From an uncultured Pseudomonadales bacterium (lineage in GTDB: Bacteria > Pseudomonadota > Gammaproteobacteria > Pseudomonadales > Azotimanducaceae), in contig CALKBV010000007.1 in assembly GCA_937775265.1 (NCBI GenBank), positions 1-64,000 of the forward strand: a stretch of 64,000 nt of DNA. The letters run 5' to 3'. Shown in pieces: positions 36,883-45,408 of the stretch (positions within the stretch are counted from its first letter, which is position 1; the number at the start of each line of letters is the position of its first letter). The notes below the pieces were generated by a model. That model searched no databases, had not been told where the DNA came from, and worked only from the letters and a program-made list of their open reading frames with translations. Made by a program: the position numbers and the translations under genes.

Positions 36883-37313
36883 GCGTCATCCTCATGAATT
36901 CCGATGAAGTGTGGCCCACTGCTGACGGGCCGTCAATGAGTCAGACAGATGCATGGAGATAGGATGTATAAAGAGTATAAGGGGAACAAACCACATTTCT
37001 GCTCTATCAGCCAAGTACATGTTCCCCTAGAAAAATGGATTTGGCGTCAGTTTCAAACGAACATCAGTTGGTTTTTGGCGATCCGACGGGCCCCGCGACA
37101 TTGGACAACCCACATACATTTCCGATGTCGGGCGGCCAGGTCTAGTTGGAGGTCAACACCGTTGGCTGATGTCGGAATAGTTTAGCCGGATGATCGAATA
37201 GAGCTGATGCCTGGAACCGGTTTCTCGCCTGCGATGTGTCATCCAGGCCGAGATGACACGCGCACTCATTCGATCGTTGGTCTGCCTACAATTTTTACTT
37301 TGTGTATCCGTTT
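36883..37313. other. Gene-poor stretch, 431 bp
   Basis: No convincing gene. A 9-bp inverted repeat aggggaaca (36980-36988)/tgttcccct (37020-37028) is present. A plus-strand piece at about 37036-37143 reads G-D-P-T-G-P-A-T-L-D-N-P-H-T-F-P-M, which looks coding-like and may be a remnant of an unidentified gene. Confidence 0.35.
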
Positions 37314-38573
37314 TCAGGTCAAGTGAACTGGCAGCGCCGTGTAACGATGCCACCCGGGCACTGCCGCTACCTGTAAATCACTACTAGGCACGGCTAGGCG
37401 CAAGTTAGCACTGCGTTCCAACAGCACCTGCAAGGCCACCTTAGCCTCCATGCGCGCAAGAAACGCGCCCAGGCAGAAATGATTACCTTGAGAGAAGCTC
37501 AAGTGCTTGCTCGAATCGCGAGTGATGTCAAAGACATCTGGTTCGGGAAACATCGCTGGATCTCTATTTGCGCTACCCAATAACGGCATAACTGGTTCAC
37601 CTTGGCGAATCATGACGCCCGCTATTTCAATATCCTGCCGGGCAAAATTCATTTTTGTACCCTGCACCGGCGGCAGATAACGTAAGATTTCTTCCACAGC
37701 ACTGCCTGCAAGCTCCGGGTTTGCGCGCAAACGCGCTAATTCATGGGGATGCTCAAGCAAGGTAATGACGCCGTTGCTAATCAAATGTACGGTCGTTTCG
37801 TAGCCCGCAACAATCAGCAGAAACAACATACTTAACAGTTCATTTTCGCTGAGCTGATCACCATTTTCTTCAGCTTCAATCAACCTGGATAAAATATCGT
37901 CGCCCGGGTCGCGTCGCTTACGCGCAATCAGCTCACGCAAGAAACCAACCGTTTTGCGCAAGTCCCAAAACATCGTGCGCAAAATACTCCAGCCAGATAA
38001 ACCACTACTGAGTACTCGCATGCTGTTTTGGAAGCGCGGCATTTCTTCGTACTCAATGCCAATCATGCGCGCGATCACCGCTGAGGGAATATGCAAGGCA
38101 TACTCCTTTTGTAAATCAACGCTGCCTTTGGCCAACGCCGCGTCCATTAACGTGTGCGCCATGTTTTCCATGTCGCCTTGCATTGCAGCGAGAGATTTTG
38201 GTGCAAAGGCTTTCTGCACTAAGTTGCGCAGCCGCCGATGCTCAGGATCATCCTCCACAATCATCGACAGCGCCAACATCTCAATTGATTTCGGCACGGG
38301 AAAAGGAATTCTACGGCCACCGTTAATCTGGGTGAGATTGCGGGCGAAGCGCGGGTCTTTGACCAAATCCATGCAATCTGCGTAGCGTGAGACCAGATGA
38401 ACCTTCAGCATCGCAACCCGCCCCTTGGCTACGGGCAGGTGCTCCCGCAAATACGTGTAGTACTCATACTTATGTTGAGCAAAGTCTTGGCTACCAAGAT
38501 TGAGGGCTTTCTGTCGGTTAAACGCGCGGCCTAGGCTTACCTGGCTGGCAGAGCAGCTTGAAGTCTCGTTCAT
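37314..38573 (-). CDS. Cytochrome P450
   Basis: The 419-residue protein is a soluble bacterial P450. The I-helix is L-L-I-V-A-G-Y-E-T-T-V-H. The E-x-x-R pair is in E-E-I-L-R. The heme-binding loop is F-S-Q-G-N-H-F-C-L-G-A-F-L-A-R, with the axial cysteine at about residue 367. D-D-P-E-H-R-R-L-R in the C-helix region is also typical. These are cytoplasmic monooxygenases needing a ferredoxin and reductase, neither of which is encoded nearby. The substrate is unknown; terpenes, steroids or fatty acids are common for this class. Confidence 0.92.
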   Translation of the reverse strand: MNETSSCSASQVSLGRAFNRQKALNLGSQDFAQHKYEYYTYLREHLPVAKGRVAMLKVHLVSRYADCMDLVKDPRFARNLTQINGGRRIPFPVPKSIEMLALSMIVEDDPEHRRLRNLVQKAFAPKSLAAMQGDMENMAHTLMDAALAKGSVDLQKEYALHIPSAVIARMIGIEYEEMPRFQNSMRVLSSGLSGWSILRTMFWDLRKTVGFLRELIARKRRDPGDDILSRLIEAEENGDQLSENELLSMLFLLIVAGYETTVHLISNGVITLLEHPHELARLRANPELAGSAVEEILRYLPPVQGTKMNFARQDIEIAGVMIRQGEPVMPLLGSANRDPAMFPEPDVFDITRDSSKHLSFSQGNHFCLGAFLARMEAKVALQVLLERSANLRLAVPSSDLQVAAVPGWHRYTALPVHLT

Positions 38574-38894
38574 AAACTTTATCCCCTACTTTATGGCCTA
38601 CACAACTGGCGACCTCATTGTAACCCCGGCACCACCGTCCAAGGCAAACCCAATCTTAAACGCCATATGACTCTACTAATCAATGAACGCCTCGCATTTA
38701 ACAGCGATGGTCACCCTGTTCAATCCGCATTCGCTGCTTTACGTACCCCGACTTTCGTCGAGGCTTGCGTTCATCGAAGGCAGCGCAGGCACCATTGCAC
38801 GCAGACGACAACCACCACCAGATAATTTGTTCCTTTTCCAATCTGTCATCGGTCGGCGTTACAATACCGACTAAACACGAAAAGGTTGTAACAA

Positions 38895-39266
38895 ATGCTG
38901 GAAAATATTTTCCTGATTGCTACCGCAATCATATTTCTTCCCTACGGCGTCATGTGTTTTCTAAAGCCGGGTATGTTGTCTGAAGCTGCAGGCGTTAGCG
39001 CGGTATCAGTGACGGGGACCACTGAGCTACGCGCCATGTACGGCGGATTGCAAGGCGCTATCGGCATGCTCGCGATCGCGGCCTTCTTCAACCCAACACT
39101 GGTTAATCCTTTTCTCGTGGCTCTTATCACTATTTCTGCCGGGCTGCTGCTTGGCAGAATTGCTGGACTGATCATGGATGGTGGATATACAAGGTACACC
39201 GGAATGGCACTTGGATTCGAAATCGTACTTCTGATCTGCGCGCTCTACCTATATCTCATCTATTGA
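38895..39266 (+). CDS. DUF4345-like small membrane protein
   Basis: The 123-residue protein has four hydrophobic helices (about 4-22, 52-70, 75-92 and 104-121). The motif T-E-L-R-A-M-Y-G-G-L-Q between helices 1 and 2 is characteristic of the DUF4345 family. The function is unknown. It is preceded by a 321-bp gap, shared with the divergent P450 gene, in which I see no gene. Confidence 0.8.
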   Translation: MLENIFLIATAIIFLPYGVMCFLKPGMLSEAAGVSAVSVTGTTELRAMYGGLQGAIGMLAIAAFFNPTLVNPFLVALITISAGLLLGRIAGLIMDGGYTRYTGMALGFEIVLLICALYLYLIY

Positions 39267-39334
39267 TATATTCGGGTCGTCGTAAAGTTCCAGGGTAAAC
39301 CTTCAGCCTGAGTGTGGATGAAACCTTCCCGCAT

Positions 39335-39388
39335 CTGATTCGATACTCAAACTTTCGATCGAAAAGCCCTGCTATAATTCCTATCCTC
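39335..39388 (+). repeat. Dispersed repeat copy 10 (54 bp, right end only)
   Basis: This is the terminal unit ctgattcgatactc through the perfect hairpin ctttcgatcgaaaag to ctataattcctatcctc. It ends 40 bp before the next plus-strand gene, so its TATAAT box could be the promoter of that gene. Confidence 0.85.
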
Positions 39389-39428
39389 AGTAAGGCTAAG
39401 CTAATTACACTAAGAGTGACGAGAGATA

Positions 39429-39962
39429 ATGAAATTAATGAAAAGAGCAGGGAAGATTGGTCTCTGGATACTGTTGGTATTGACCACTGCAATTGCTACT
39501 GCAGCAATTAAACAACGCTTTGCTGATGGCCCCAATCGTGTGTTCACTGGCGGCGCATTAGTGACAGGCGAACTGCATACAGGTGCAGAGCCAGACTGGC
39601 ATTTTGTAAACACAATAGACACCATAGAGCTGCAACTGCTTGAGCCAGAGTATTCTCGACGAATTTGGACTGCATCCGTAGATGGTAAAATTTATGTTTG
39701 GTCAGGTTATATGAACAGCATGGTTGGCAAGCTTTGGAAGAGTTGGCCAGCTCAGGCCGAGCGCGATGGCCGTGCCGTATTGCGGATTGATGGCGTGCGC
39801 TATGAACGCCAGTTAGTTCGTATTAATAGCGGAGCAGGACTTGAGAAGTTGACTGAGCTGCTAAGCGCAAAGTATTCGTCGACAGCCACAGCTGCTGCCA
39901 TAGACTCGGGCGATCTTTGGATGTTTGAAGCCGCACCAAGAACTATAGCAGGAGCGCCATAA
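39429..39962 (+). CDS. Uncharacterised membrane-anchored protein, possible split-barrel fold
   Basis: The 177-residue protein has an N-terminal anchor (residues 9-27) and then a soluble domain starting D-G-P-N-R-V-F-T-G-G-A-L-V-T-G-E. The strand pattern I-E-L-Q-L, R-R-I-W-T-A-S-V-D-G-K-I-Y-V-W-S-G-Y and A-V-L-R-I-D-G-V-R-Y recalls split-barrel flavin-binding proteins (PNPOx-like), but no diagnostic FMN residues are certain. The stop overlaps the next small ORF (TAATG). Function unknown. Confidence 0.65.
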   Translation: MKLMKRAGKIGLWILLVLTTAIATAAIKQRFADGPNRVFTGGALVTGELHTGAEPDWHFVNTIDTIELQLLEPEYSRRIWTASVDGKIYVWSGYMNSMVGKLWKSWPAQAERDGRAVLRIDGVRYERQLVRINSGAGLEKLTELLSAKYSSTATAAAIDSGDLWMFEAAPRTIAGAP

Positions 39963-40090
39963 TGAAAAACGTATATGCACGAATAGCTATTGTCGTCGCA
40001 GTTACTGCTCTCAGCGTCTTGCTTGTACCGGGCGTTGATGATGGCGTTGAATTTTTTTTCCAAATTGTGGTGCTTGTAGCCTCAAGCTGA
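39962..40090 (+). CDS. Small hydrophobic ORF, 42 residues, coupled to the preceding gene
   Basis: The ATG at 39962 overlaps the upstream stop as TAATG. The peptide has one hydrophobic segment (residues 8-23), a short polar turn with D-D-G, and a second hydrophobic end. Within it lies a run of eight T at about 40052-40059, a spot prone to frameshifts, so it may be the start of a longer broken gene. The 256-bp gap after it holds nothing recognisable. Confidence 0.4.
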   Translation: MKNVYARIAIVVAVTALSVLLVPGVDDGVEFFFQIVVLVASS

Positions 40091-40346
40091 TGCTGCTGGT
40101 AACCAGAGAGTAAGTTCAAAAAAGAAACTCGGGAAAAGAAATTCAGGGCACCCATCATCCGGTTAATCGACTAGGTTTTTGCTAGTGTTGAACGCATGCA
40201 TCTTATATGCGGAGCCTTGTTTACCCATTTTCCAGGTTCGGTTGTTTGCAAGCCACTAGACTCATTACATGTGAGCCATAACGAATTGATGGCTGCGCTG
40301 AACTTTTTTTGCCATTATTTACTAAAATCATTGCTCGGAAAATATT

Positions 40347-41363
40347 ATGGAATATCGCCCACTAGGCCGAACGGGTATTCAAGTCAGCCAGCTCTGCCTT
40401 GGAACCATGATGTTTGGCGGTAAAACCGAAGAGCCCGAGTCTGCTCGCATGATCGATCACGCGATTGAGCGAGGTGTGAATTTTATAGATACCGCTGATG
40501 TTTACGCTGGAAACGAAAGTGAACGGATAGTTGGTAAGGCGCTTGCAAAAGAAAATAAAAGAGAAAACATCATACTCGCCACCAAATTCAACTTTGCTCA
40601 CCCCGCTGACATCAATGCAAAAGGGCTGAGCCGTCGGCATGTGATCAGTGCGTGCGATGCATCGTTAAAAAGACTAAAAACAGATTGGATCGATTTATAC
40701 CAGATGCATCGGTGTAATTCCGCTGTTCCGATTGACGAGACACTTCGTGCACTTGATGATCTTGTTTGCGCGGGGAAAATCAGGTACATCGGTGGCAGCA
40801 TGTTTCCGAGTTGGAAAATGGTTGAGTCTCTTTGGGTTGCAAAAGAATTAGGACTTAACCGGCTTATCTGTGAGCAACCCGCATATCACCTCTTAGACCG
40901 AACGGCAGAACGTGAGGTGATTCCTGCAGCTCAATCGTTTGGATTGGCCGTTATTCCTTGGGGTCCACTATGTGGCGGCTTGCTTTCGGGAAAATACGCT
41001 AGAAATAGTAGCGTGAAAGGTGCTCGCTGGCAGGACGGCAAGGATAACGCGAATCGACGGACTACTGAACAAACGTGGGCAGTACTTGATCTACTACAAG
41101 AAATGGCACACAACAAGAATTGCTCAATGTCGCAACTTGCCTTGGCTTGGAATATGGCGCAACCCGGAGTAACCGCACCAATTATAGGCCCACGAACCTT
41201 CGTGCAGGCCGAAGACAATCTTGGCGCAGTGAACGTTGTAATGACCGCAGAAGATTTCCGCAGAATAGATGAACTTGTGCCACCTAAGGGCTACATCGTT
41301 CGCTATTACGATGAAGCGAATGCCATTGATTTCAGGCCGAGCATACAACGCAGCATAGTTTAA
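40347..41363 (+). CDS. Aldo/keto reductase
   Basis: The 338-residue protein is a TIM-barrel NADPH-dependent oxidoreductase of the AKR family. It begins M-E-Y-R-P-L-G-R-T-G-I-Q-V-S. The catalytic aspartate and tyrosine are in F-I-D-T-A-D-V-Y, the lysine in I-L-A-T-K-F, and the histidine in D-L-Y-Q-M-H. The C-terminal P-I-I-G-P-R-T binds the cofactor phosphate. The best-known relatives with this length (YajO, Tas, YghZ types) reduce aldehydes. It is monocistronic. Substrate unknown. Confidence 0.92.
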   Translation: MEYRPLGRTGIQVSQLCLGTMMFGGKTEEPESARMIDHAIERGVNFIDTADVYAGNESERIVGKALAKENKRENIILATKFNFAHPADINAKGLSRRHVISACDASLKRLKTDWIDLYQMHRCNSAVPIDETLRALDDLVCAGKIRYIGGSMFPSWKMVESLWVAKELGLNRLICEQPAYHLLDRTAEREVIPAAQSFGLAVIPWGPLCGGLLSGKYARNSSVKGARWQDGKDNANRRTTEQTWAVLDLLQEMAHNKNCSMSQLALAWNMAQPGVTAPIIGPRTFVQAEDNLGAVNVVMTAEDFRRIDELVPPKGYIVRYYDEANAIDFRPSIQRSIV

Positions 41364-42043
41364 GTCATTGATTATAATGCAATAACTCTGATTTTAGAGT
41401 CGGGGATTTTGACTAACTGCTTACCAGGTCAGGTGTTTTCGGTGCACCACCAGACGAGCGGCTTATATCCAGCGATGAGCCTTCTCGCTATTAAATGAGT
41501 TGGAGAATAATCAAGTATGGGGAATAAAAGCCCTGGCAGTCATCGACCATCAAAAAGAATCGAACACGTTAGCGGCGCATCCATAGGATATCGAATCGCT
41601 ATAGGCACGCATTCGGGTAGCCGTACCCTTACGTTACACGACCCATCATTCTGGGCAGGCAATCGCTTCACGGATATTTTGTCGTTTTCAGGAACACCGT
41701 TGCCATTACTGTACACCAATCCACGGTTCATCTGCGCACTGCCGTGTAATGATTCGAGTTAGCAAACTTATACGTCAGGCTCTGCAACAAGCTCGTATCT
41801 CCCTGCTTAGCTGTTCGGGGCCAATCTCTGCGCTGGAAATTCCTGCAAAGGCAATCATGATGGCAAGTAGCGCTGTATTCAGTATGTTTTTCATTGTCTC
41901 GGCTTCGCAAGTGGGTGGAGAGCATATTGGTTTGATGAAAAAAGAGTCTACTGATGCCTTGTAACCAGCAGTTAAAGCGGGTGTTCATTTATGTAACTCC
42001 TCATGGCTGACTTGAATGCAGACTATTTGTCGCCAATGGAGAC
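41364..42043. other. Gene-poor stretch with degraded sequence
   Basis: The 680 bp between the aldo/keto reductase and the purD remnant contain no intact gene. A possible short secreted-protein start lies on the minus strand (41775-41894). The other short frames have no family-like features. There is no copy of the dispersed repeat. Confidence 0.4.
41775..41894 (-). pseudogene. Possible signal peptide remnant of a lost exported protein
   Basis: A 39-codon frame on the minus strand reads M-K-N-I-L-N-T-A-L-L-A-I-M-I-A-F-A-G-I-S-S-A followed by E-I-G-P-E-Q-L-S. It is a well-formed signal peptide with a cleavage site after S-S-A. It stops after a few residues (A-C-C-R-A), so it may be the start of a gene cut short by the decay around it. 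It is too short to name. Confidence 0.3.
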
Positions 42044-42310
42044 ATGATTTACGCAGATGGTCGTTACGATGATGTGATTGAGAACTTACCTGCTGAAACT
42101 GAAGACTCGAAGGTCTTTCACGCAGGCACACAATTGGTGGCGGGTGAAGTCCTGACTAATGGTGGCAGAGTACCTGGTAGCAAAGCCCTAGGTGACAGTG
42201 TTGCTAATGCAAAATCTCGCGCTTACGATATAGCCAAAGGTATAGGTTATCGTCAAGGCCAATATCGTACAGACATTGGTTACAGGGCAATTGCTAGAGA
42301 AACCTTTTAA
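42044..42310 (+). pseudogene. C-terminal fragment of PurD (phosphoribosylamine-glycine ligase)
   Basis: The 88 residues contain K-V-F-H-A-G-T, G-E-V-L-T-N-G-G-R-V-P-G, A-L-G-D-S-V-A-N-A and Y-R-T-D-I-G-Y-R-A, matching the last 80 residues of PurD (usual V-F-H-A-G-T..T-x-G-G-R-V-L). The ATP-grasp part is missing. PurD is needed for purine synthesis, so a complete copy should exist elsewhere and this is a stray piece. It ends 20 bp before the next gene's start. Confidence 0.78.
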
Positions 42311-42330
42311 TTTTGGAGAATGATAGAAGT

Positions 42331-43545
42331 ATGAATATCGAAGTAAAAAAGACAGCTTTAGATTTCTCAGAAATACATGAGCGAATGCAATGGTATGTTG
42401 ATCAAGAGATCATTCCTTGTTGCAATACATTGATATTGCAAGGCACCGATGTCGTGGATGTGAAGACCTATGGGCCAATCGACCATGAAACCAATCGCCC
42501 TCTTGCTGAAGATTCAATCTTTAGAATGCATTCCAGTACAAAGATCGCGACATCAATAGCAGCAATGAGCCTATTCGAAGAGGGCAAGTTCAAACTCGAT
42601 GATCCCTTGGAAAAATACCTACCCGAATTTGCTGATATGAAGGTTCTAAAAGCTTCTTCAACATCTATTGATGATGTTGAGGAAGCTGCAGGTCCAATAA
42701 AGATTAACCAAATTCTCAGTCACTCAGCCGGGCTTTCCTACGGCTTTGTCGAGCCAGACTCAATTATTGATCAGGCCTATAATGCTAAAAGTGTTAATCC
42801 GATGGCGCCGGGCTCGCAGATGACACTAGAAAGCTTGTGTAAAGATCTAGGTGAGCTACCACTGGCTTACCAACCGGGCACCTTCTGGCGGTATAGCTTT
42901 GGGACAGACGTCACTGCACGTTTGATCGAAGTTTTGTCCGGGCAGCGGTTTGATGATTTTTTAAAGGAGCGTATTTTTCAACCCCTGAATATGGTTGATA
43001 CAGACTTCTACGTGCCGAAAGATAAGCAAGACCGCTTCACAACGATGTATATGCCAACGAATCCTCTTGATCCTATGGCAAGTGGGTATGTTAAAGCCGA
43101 TGATCCTTATGAGGGCGCCAATTCACAACCAACAACCTTTCTTTCCGGCGGTGGTGGATTAATGTCGACCTTGTCTGACTATCTATCATTTGTTCAGATG
43201 ATTTTAAATGGTGGCGAATGGAAGGGCGAACGCATCATAAAACCTGAAACGCTAGACCTGATGCGGACTAACCAGTTACCCGCTGGGGTTGGTGTTAATT
43301 TTCCATTTTGGAAAATTCCCGGTACGACGTTTGGACTAGGATTTGCTCTTAAGCAACAACCAGCGGAAGGCGAGCCTGAGTCCGCTCTAGGTGAATACCA
43401 TTGGGGTGGAATGGCAGGAACACATTTGTGGATGTCTCCAGAATCGAACCTTGCAGGAATTTGCATGACACAAAGAATGCCGGGTTTTTGGCATCCATTT
43501 AGTCACGATTTCAAGCGGTTGGCCTATAAGATTGCCTGTAGCTAG
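42331..43545 (+). CDS. Serine hydrolase, beta-lactamase family (class C type)
   Basis: The 404-residue protein has the active-site S-x-x-K as S-S-T-K near residue 66 (F-R-M-H-S-S-T-K-I), the Y-S-F in place of Y-x-N near residue 188, and the third box as H-W-G-G. S-H-S-A-G-L-S-Y is also conserved. No signal peptide is visible, so it is probably a cytoplasmic esterase or amidase of the EstB/PBP-like group rather than a resistance enzyme. The ATG at 42331 with ggaga 11 bases before is preferred to the TTG at 42313. Confidence 0.85.
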   Translation: MNIEVKKTALDFSEIHERMQWYVDQEIIPCCNTLILQGTDVVDVKTYGPIDHETNRPLAEDSIFRMHSSTKIATSIAAMSLFEEGKFKLDDPLEKYLPEFADMKVLKASSTSIDDVEEAAGPIKINQILSHSAGLSYGFVEPDSIIDQAYNAKSVNPMAPGSQMTLESLCKDLGELPLAYQPGTFWRYSFGTDVTARLIEVLSGQRFDDFLKERIFQPLNMVDTDFYVPKDKQDRFTTMYMPTNPLDPMASGYVKADDPYEGANSQPTTFLSGGGGLMSTLSDYLSFVQMILNGGEWKGERIIKPETLDLMRTNQLPAGVGVNFPFWKIPGTTFGLGFALKQQPAEGEPESALGEYHWGGMAGTHLWMSPESNLAGICMTQRMPGFWHPFSHDFKRLAYKIACS

Positions 43546-43699
43546 TAGTCGGCAAGGTCTCCTATAGGACGTAGCGTTCGAAGACTGTATCAGGTGATCG
43601 CGTTGATCTGGGCTTGTTTGATGACAAGCCCAAGTTCCGACCCTTTGTATTTTTGAACCAAATCTTTTTTTGAAACATGACTCGCTCGTTCACAGGTGT

Positions 43700-43840
43700 C
43701 TCGCCAATAACTCACAAACCCTGATGGCGTTTAACCACTACTCGTCATACGGCGCCACTCTTTCACAAAACAAGCAGGCAACCGAGTTGATTCGATACTC
43801 AGACTTTCGATCGAAAAGCCCTGATATAATTTCTATCCTC
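43700..43840 (+). repeat. Dispersed repeat copy 11 (about 141 bp), last copy in the window
   Basis: It starts near gccaataactcacaaaccctg and ends with the perfect hairpin ctttcgatcgaaaag and gatataatttctatcctc. No more copies occur in the remaining 20 kb. The rest of 43546-43959 is featureless. Confidence 0.87.
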
Positions 43841-43959
43841 GGCGCGCTTTTCACCAGATCATGATCTAAATGAATTCTAACGAAGATTCGTAGCTGCGGT
43901 ACTGACAAATGAACAGTAGGCAGTTCCCAAAAATGATGTTGTCTGCAACCCCGATGCTC

Positions 43960-45318
43960 TTAATCTGGCAGCCAGTTACCGTGAAATCCATAGGGAACTC
44001 TGGGCACATGAATACTCGCCAAAGCAGGTCTCGTAAGATCGCGTGCATCGGCGATCAACAGTTCGCTGGCAGCTGATTTTTCGTCATAAACGAATGTCAT
44101 CAGGAAACCATCATCTTCTGCCTCGGCACCATCTCTCGGCACAAAAATTGGCTCGGCGCCATGTCTGCCTGCACCGAATTCAAATGAGGTGGACTCTCCT
44201 GTTTTCAGATCGTGTTTCAGTATCGAGGGAAAGCTCTTACCTTCCGCCCTAAGTGCATAACCGAATTGGTACGGTTTACTGTTGAGGTCCGGATGGCAGC
44301 GGGGGAATTCCTGGTTTCGCTCATCAATGACTTCTTCACTTAATTTCGCAAGCGTTGGATTAATAGTCCACCGATCAAGCCGCGGCAAACTATCACCGAA
44401 CGGACCGTTAATATCCTGCAGGAACATGTTGTCGTAACGACATATATCGATCACAACGTTGCCTGCTTCATCCTCATAAGCATTCATCGGATGATAGGCA
44501 TAACAAGGTTCAATAGAACTCCAGATAATTTCTTCGGGCGTGCCGTTTCGGGGCATCAATCCAACACGGGGCTCATGTTCATTGTCCCAACGAAACGGAA
44601 AGCCATAACCCATCGCCAACGCTTTAAAGCTGATGGTTACTGGTAGGTCATAAATCACCACATAATTTTGGGTCAGACTCATGTCATGAATCATGGACAT
44701 ACCCTGCATGGGAATGTCTACAGACTTTCTGACATTAGCTGCCGAATCAATCACCAGATATTTCACATGGTCTAAGAGACTAGCCCAGTCATAAGTAATG
44801 GCGTGCATCTCTCCAGTATCGGGATCAAGTTTTGGATGGGCCGTGTAGCCACCCCAGGTAGCCGCGCCGATTGTGTCCAATTCGTAACTAAGTTCAGTGG
44901 GTGCACCACCGGATTCAACGATCGCGAAGGTTCTTTCTGCATGACCAATCACGTTTGTGTTGGGCGAATCACCTTGCACCCAACGGTTTCGGTACCAGTC
45001 AGCATGGCCGTCTTCAAGTCGAACCCCATGGACCATCCCCTTGCCAGTAAACCAATGATGCTTGGCAACATCCACATGTTCGGATGGATTCGGTCCGTTT
45101 CGCAAGAAACGACCAACAAGTTCTTCCGGGATTGTTCCAGTGACCTGAAGTTCTGTCAGCGTCTGCTCTTCCATGACTGGCGCATAGTTTTCGGCAAGGT
45201 ACATACCCTCCTCATATTCTGCACTCATGGAGTCCAAATTCTTATCCGGCGCACAGCCTAGAATCGATGCGCCGACGGGTAATGTGAGACCAGCTTTAAC
45301 TAGTGTTCGTCTTTTCAT
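43960..45318 (-). CDS. Carotenoid oxygenase (RPE65/lignostilbene dioxygenase family)
   Basis: The 452-residue protein has the four histidines that bind the catalytic iron: in Y-T-A-H-P-K, S-M-I-H-D-M, A-Y-H-P-M-N and the final G-F-H-G-N-W. G-R-F-L-R-N-G-P-N-P near residue 65 is a family signature. The start at 45318 gives K-R-R-T-L-V-K-A-G with paired arginines and a lipobox-like S-I-L-G-C, so it may be a Tat-exported lipoprotein, which is unusual for the family. Members cleave carbon double bonds of carotenoids, stilbenes or lignin-derived compounds. The divergent upstream gene on the same strand is an SDR (91 bp away), possibly in the same pathway. Confidence 0.9.
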   Translation of the reverse strand: MKRRTLVKAGLTLPVGASILGCAPDKNLDSMSAEYEEGMYLAENYAPVMEEQTLTELQVTGTIPEELVGRFLRNGPNPSEHVDVAKHHWFTGKGMVHGVRLEDGHADWYRNRWVQGDSPNTNVIGHAERTFAIVESGGAPTELSYELDTIGAATWGGYTAHPKLDPDTGEMHAITYDWASLLDHVKYLVIDSAANVRKSVDIPMQGMSMIHDMSLTQNYVVIYDLPVTISFKALAMGYGFPFRWDNEHEPRVGLMPRNGTPEEIIWSSIEPCYAYHPMNAYEDEAGNVVIDICRYDNMFLQDINGPFGDSLPRLDRWTINPTLAKLSEEVIDERNQEFPRCHPDLNSKPYQFGYALRAEGKSFPSILKHDLKTGESTSFEFGAGRHGAEPIFVPRDGAEAEDDGFLMTFVYDEKSAASELLIADARDLTRPALASIHVPRVPYGFHGNWLPD

Positions 45319-45408
45319 ATCCAGGTTACTCCCACGTGTATTTAAAATGCGAATTAGAATAGAGTGAAAAATCAAAGGCAGGCTAATCGGCCGGCCTCAC
45401 TATTGGAT

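Noticed and set aside
41517..41762. 81-codon plus-strand frame near 41.6 kb
   Set aside because: No recognisable motif, no ribosome site, and the region is clearly decayed.
2367..43840. Dispersed repeats as a CRISPR array or REP/BIME elements
   Set aside because: Copies are kilobases apart, without regular spacers; lengths up to 331 bp and the transposase-like left part do not fit REP sequences.
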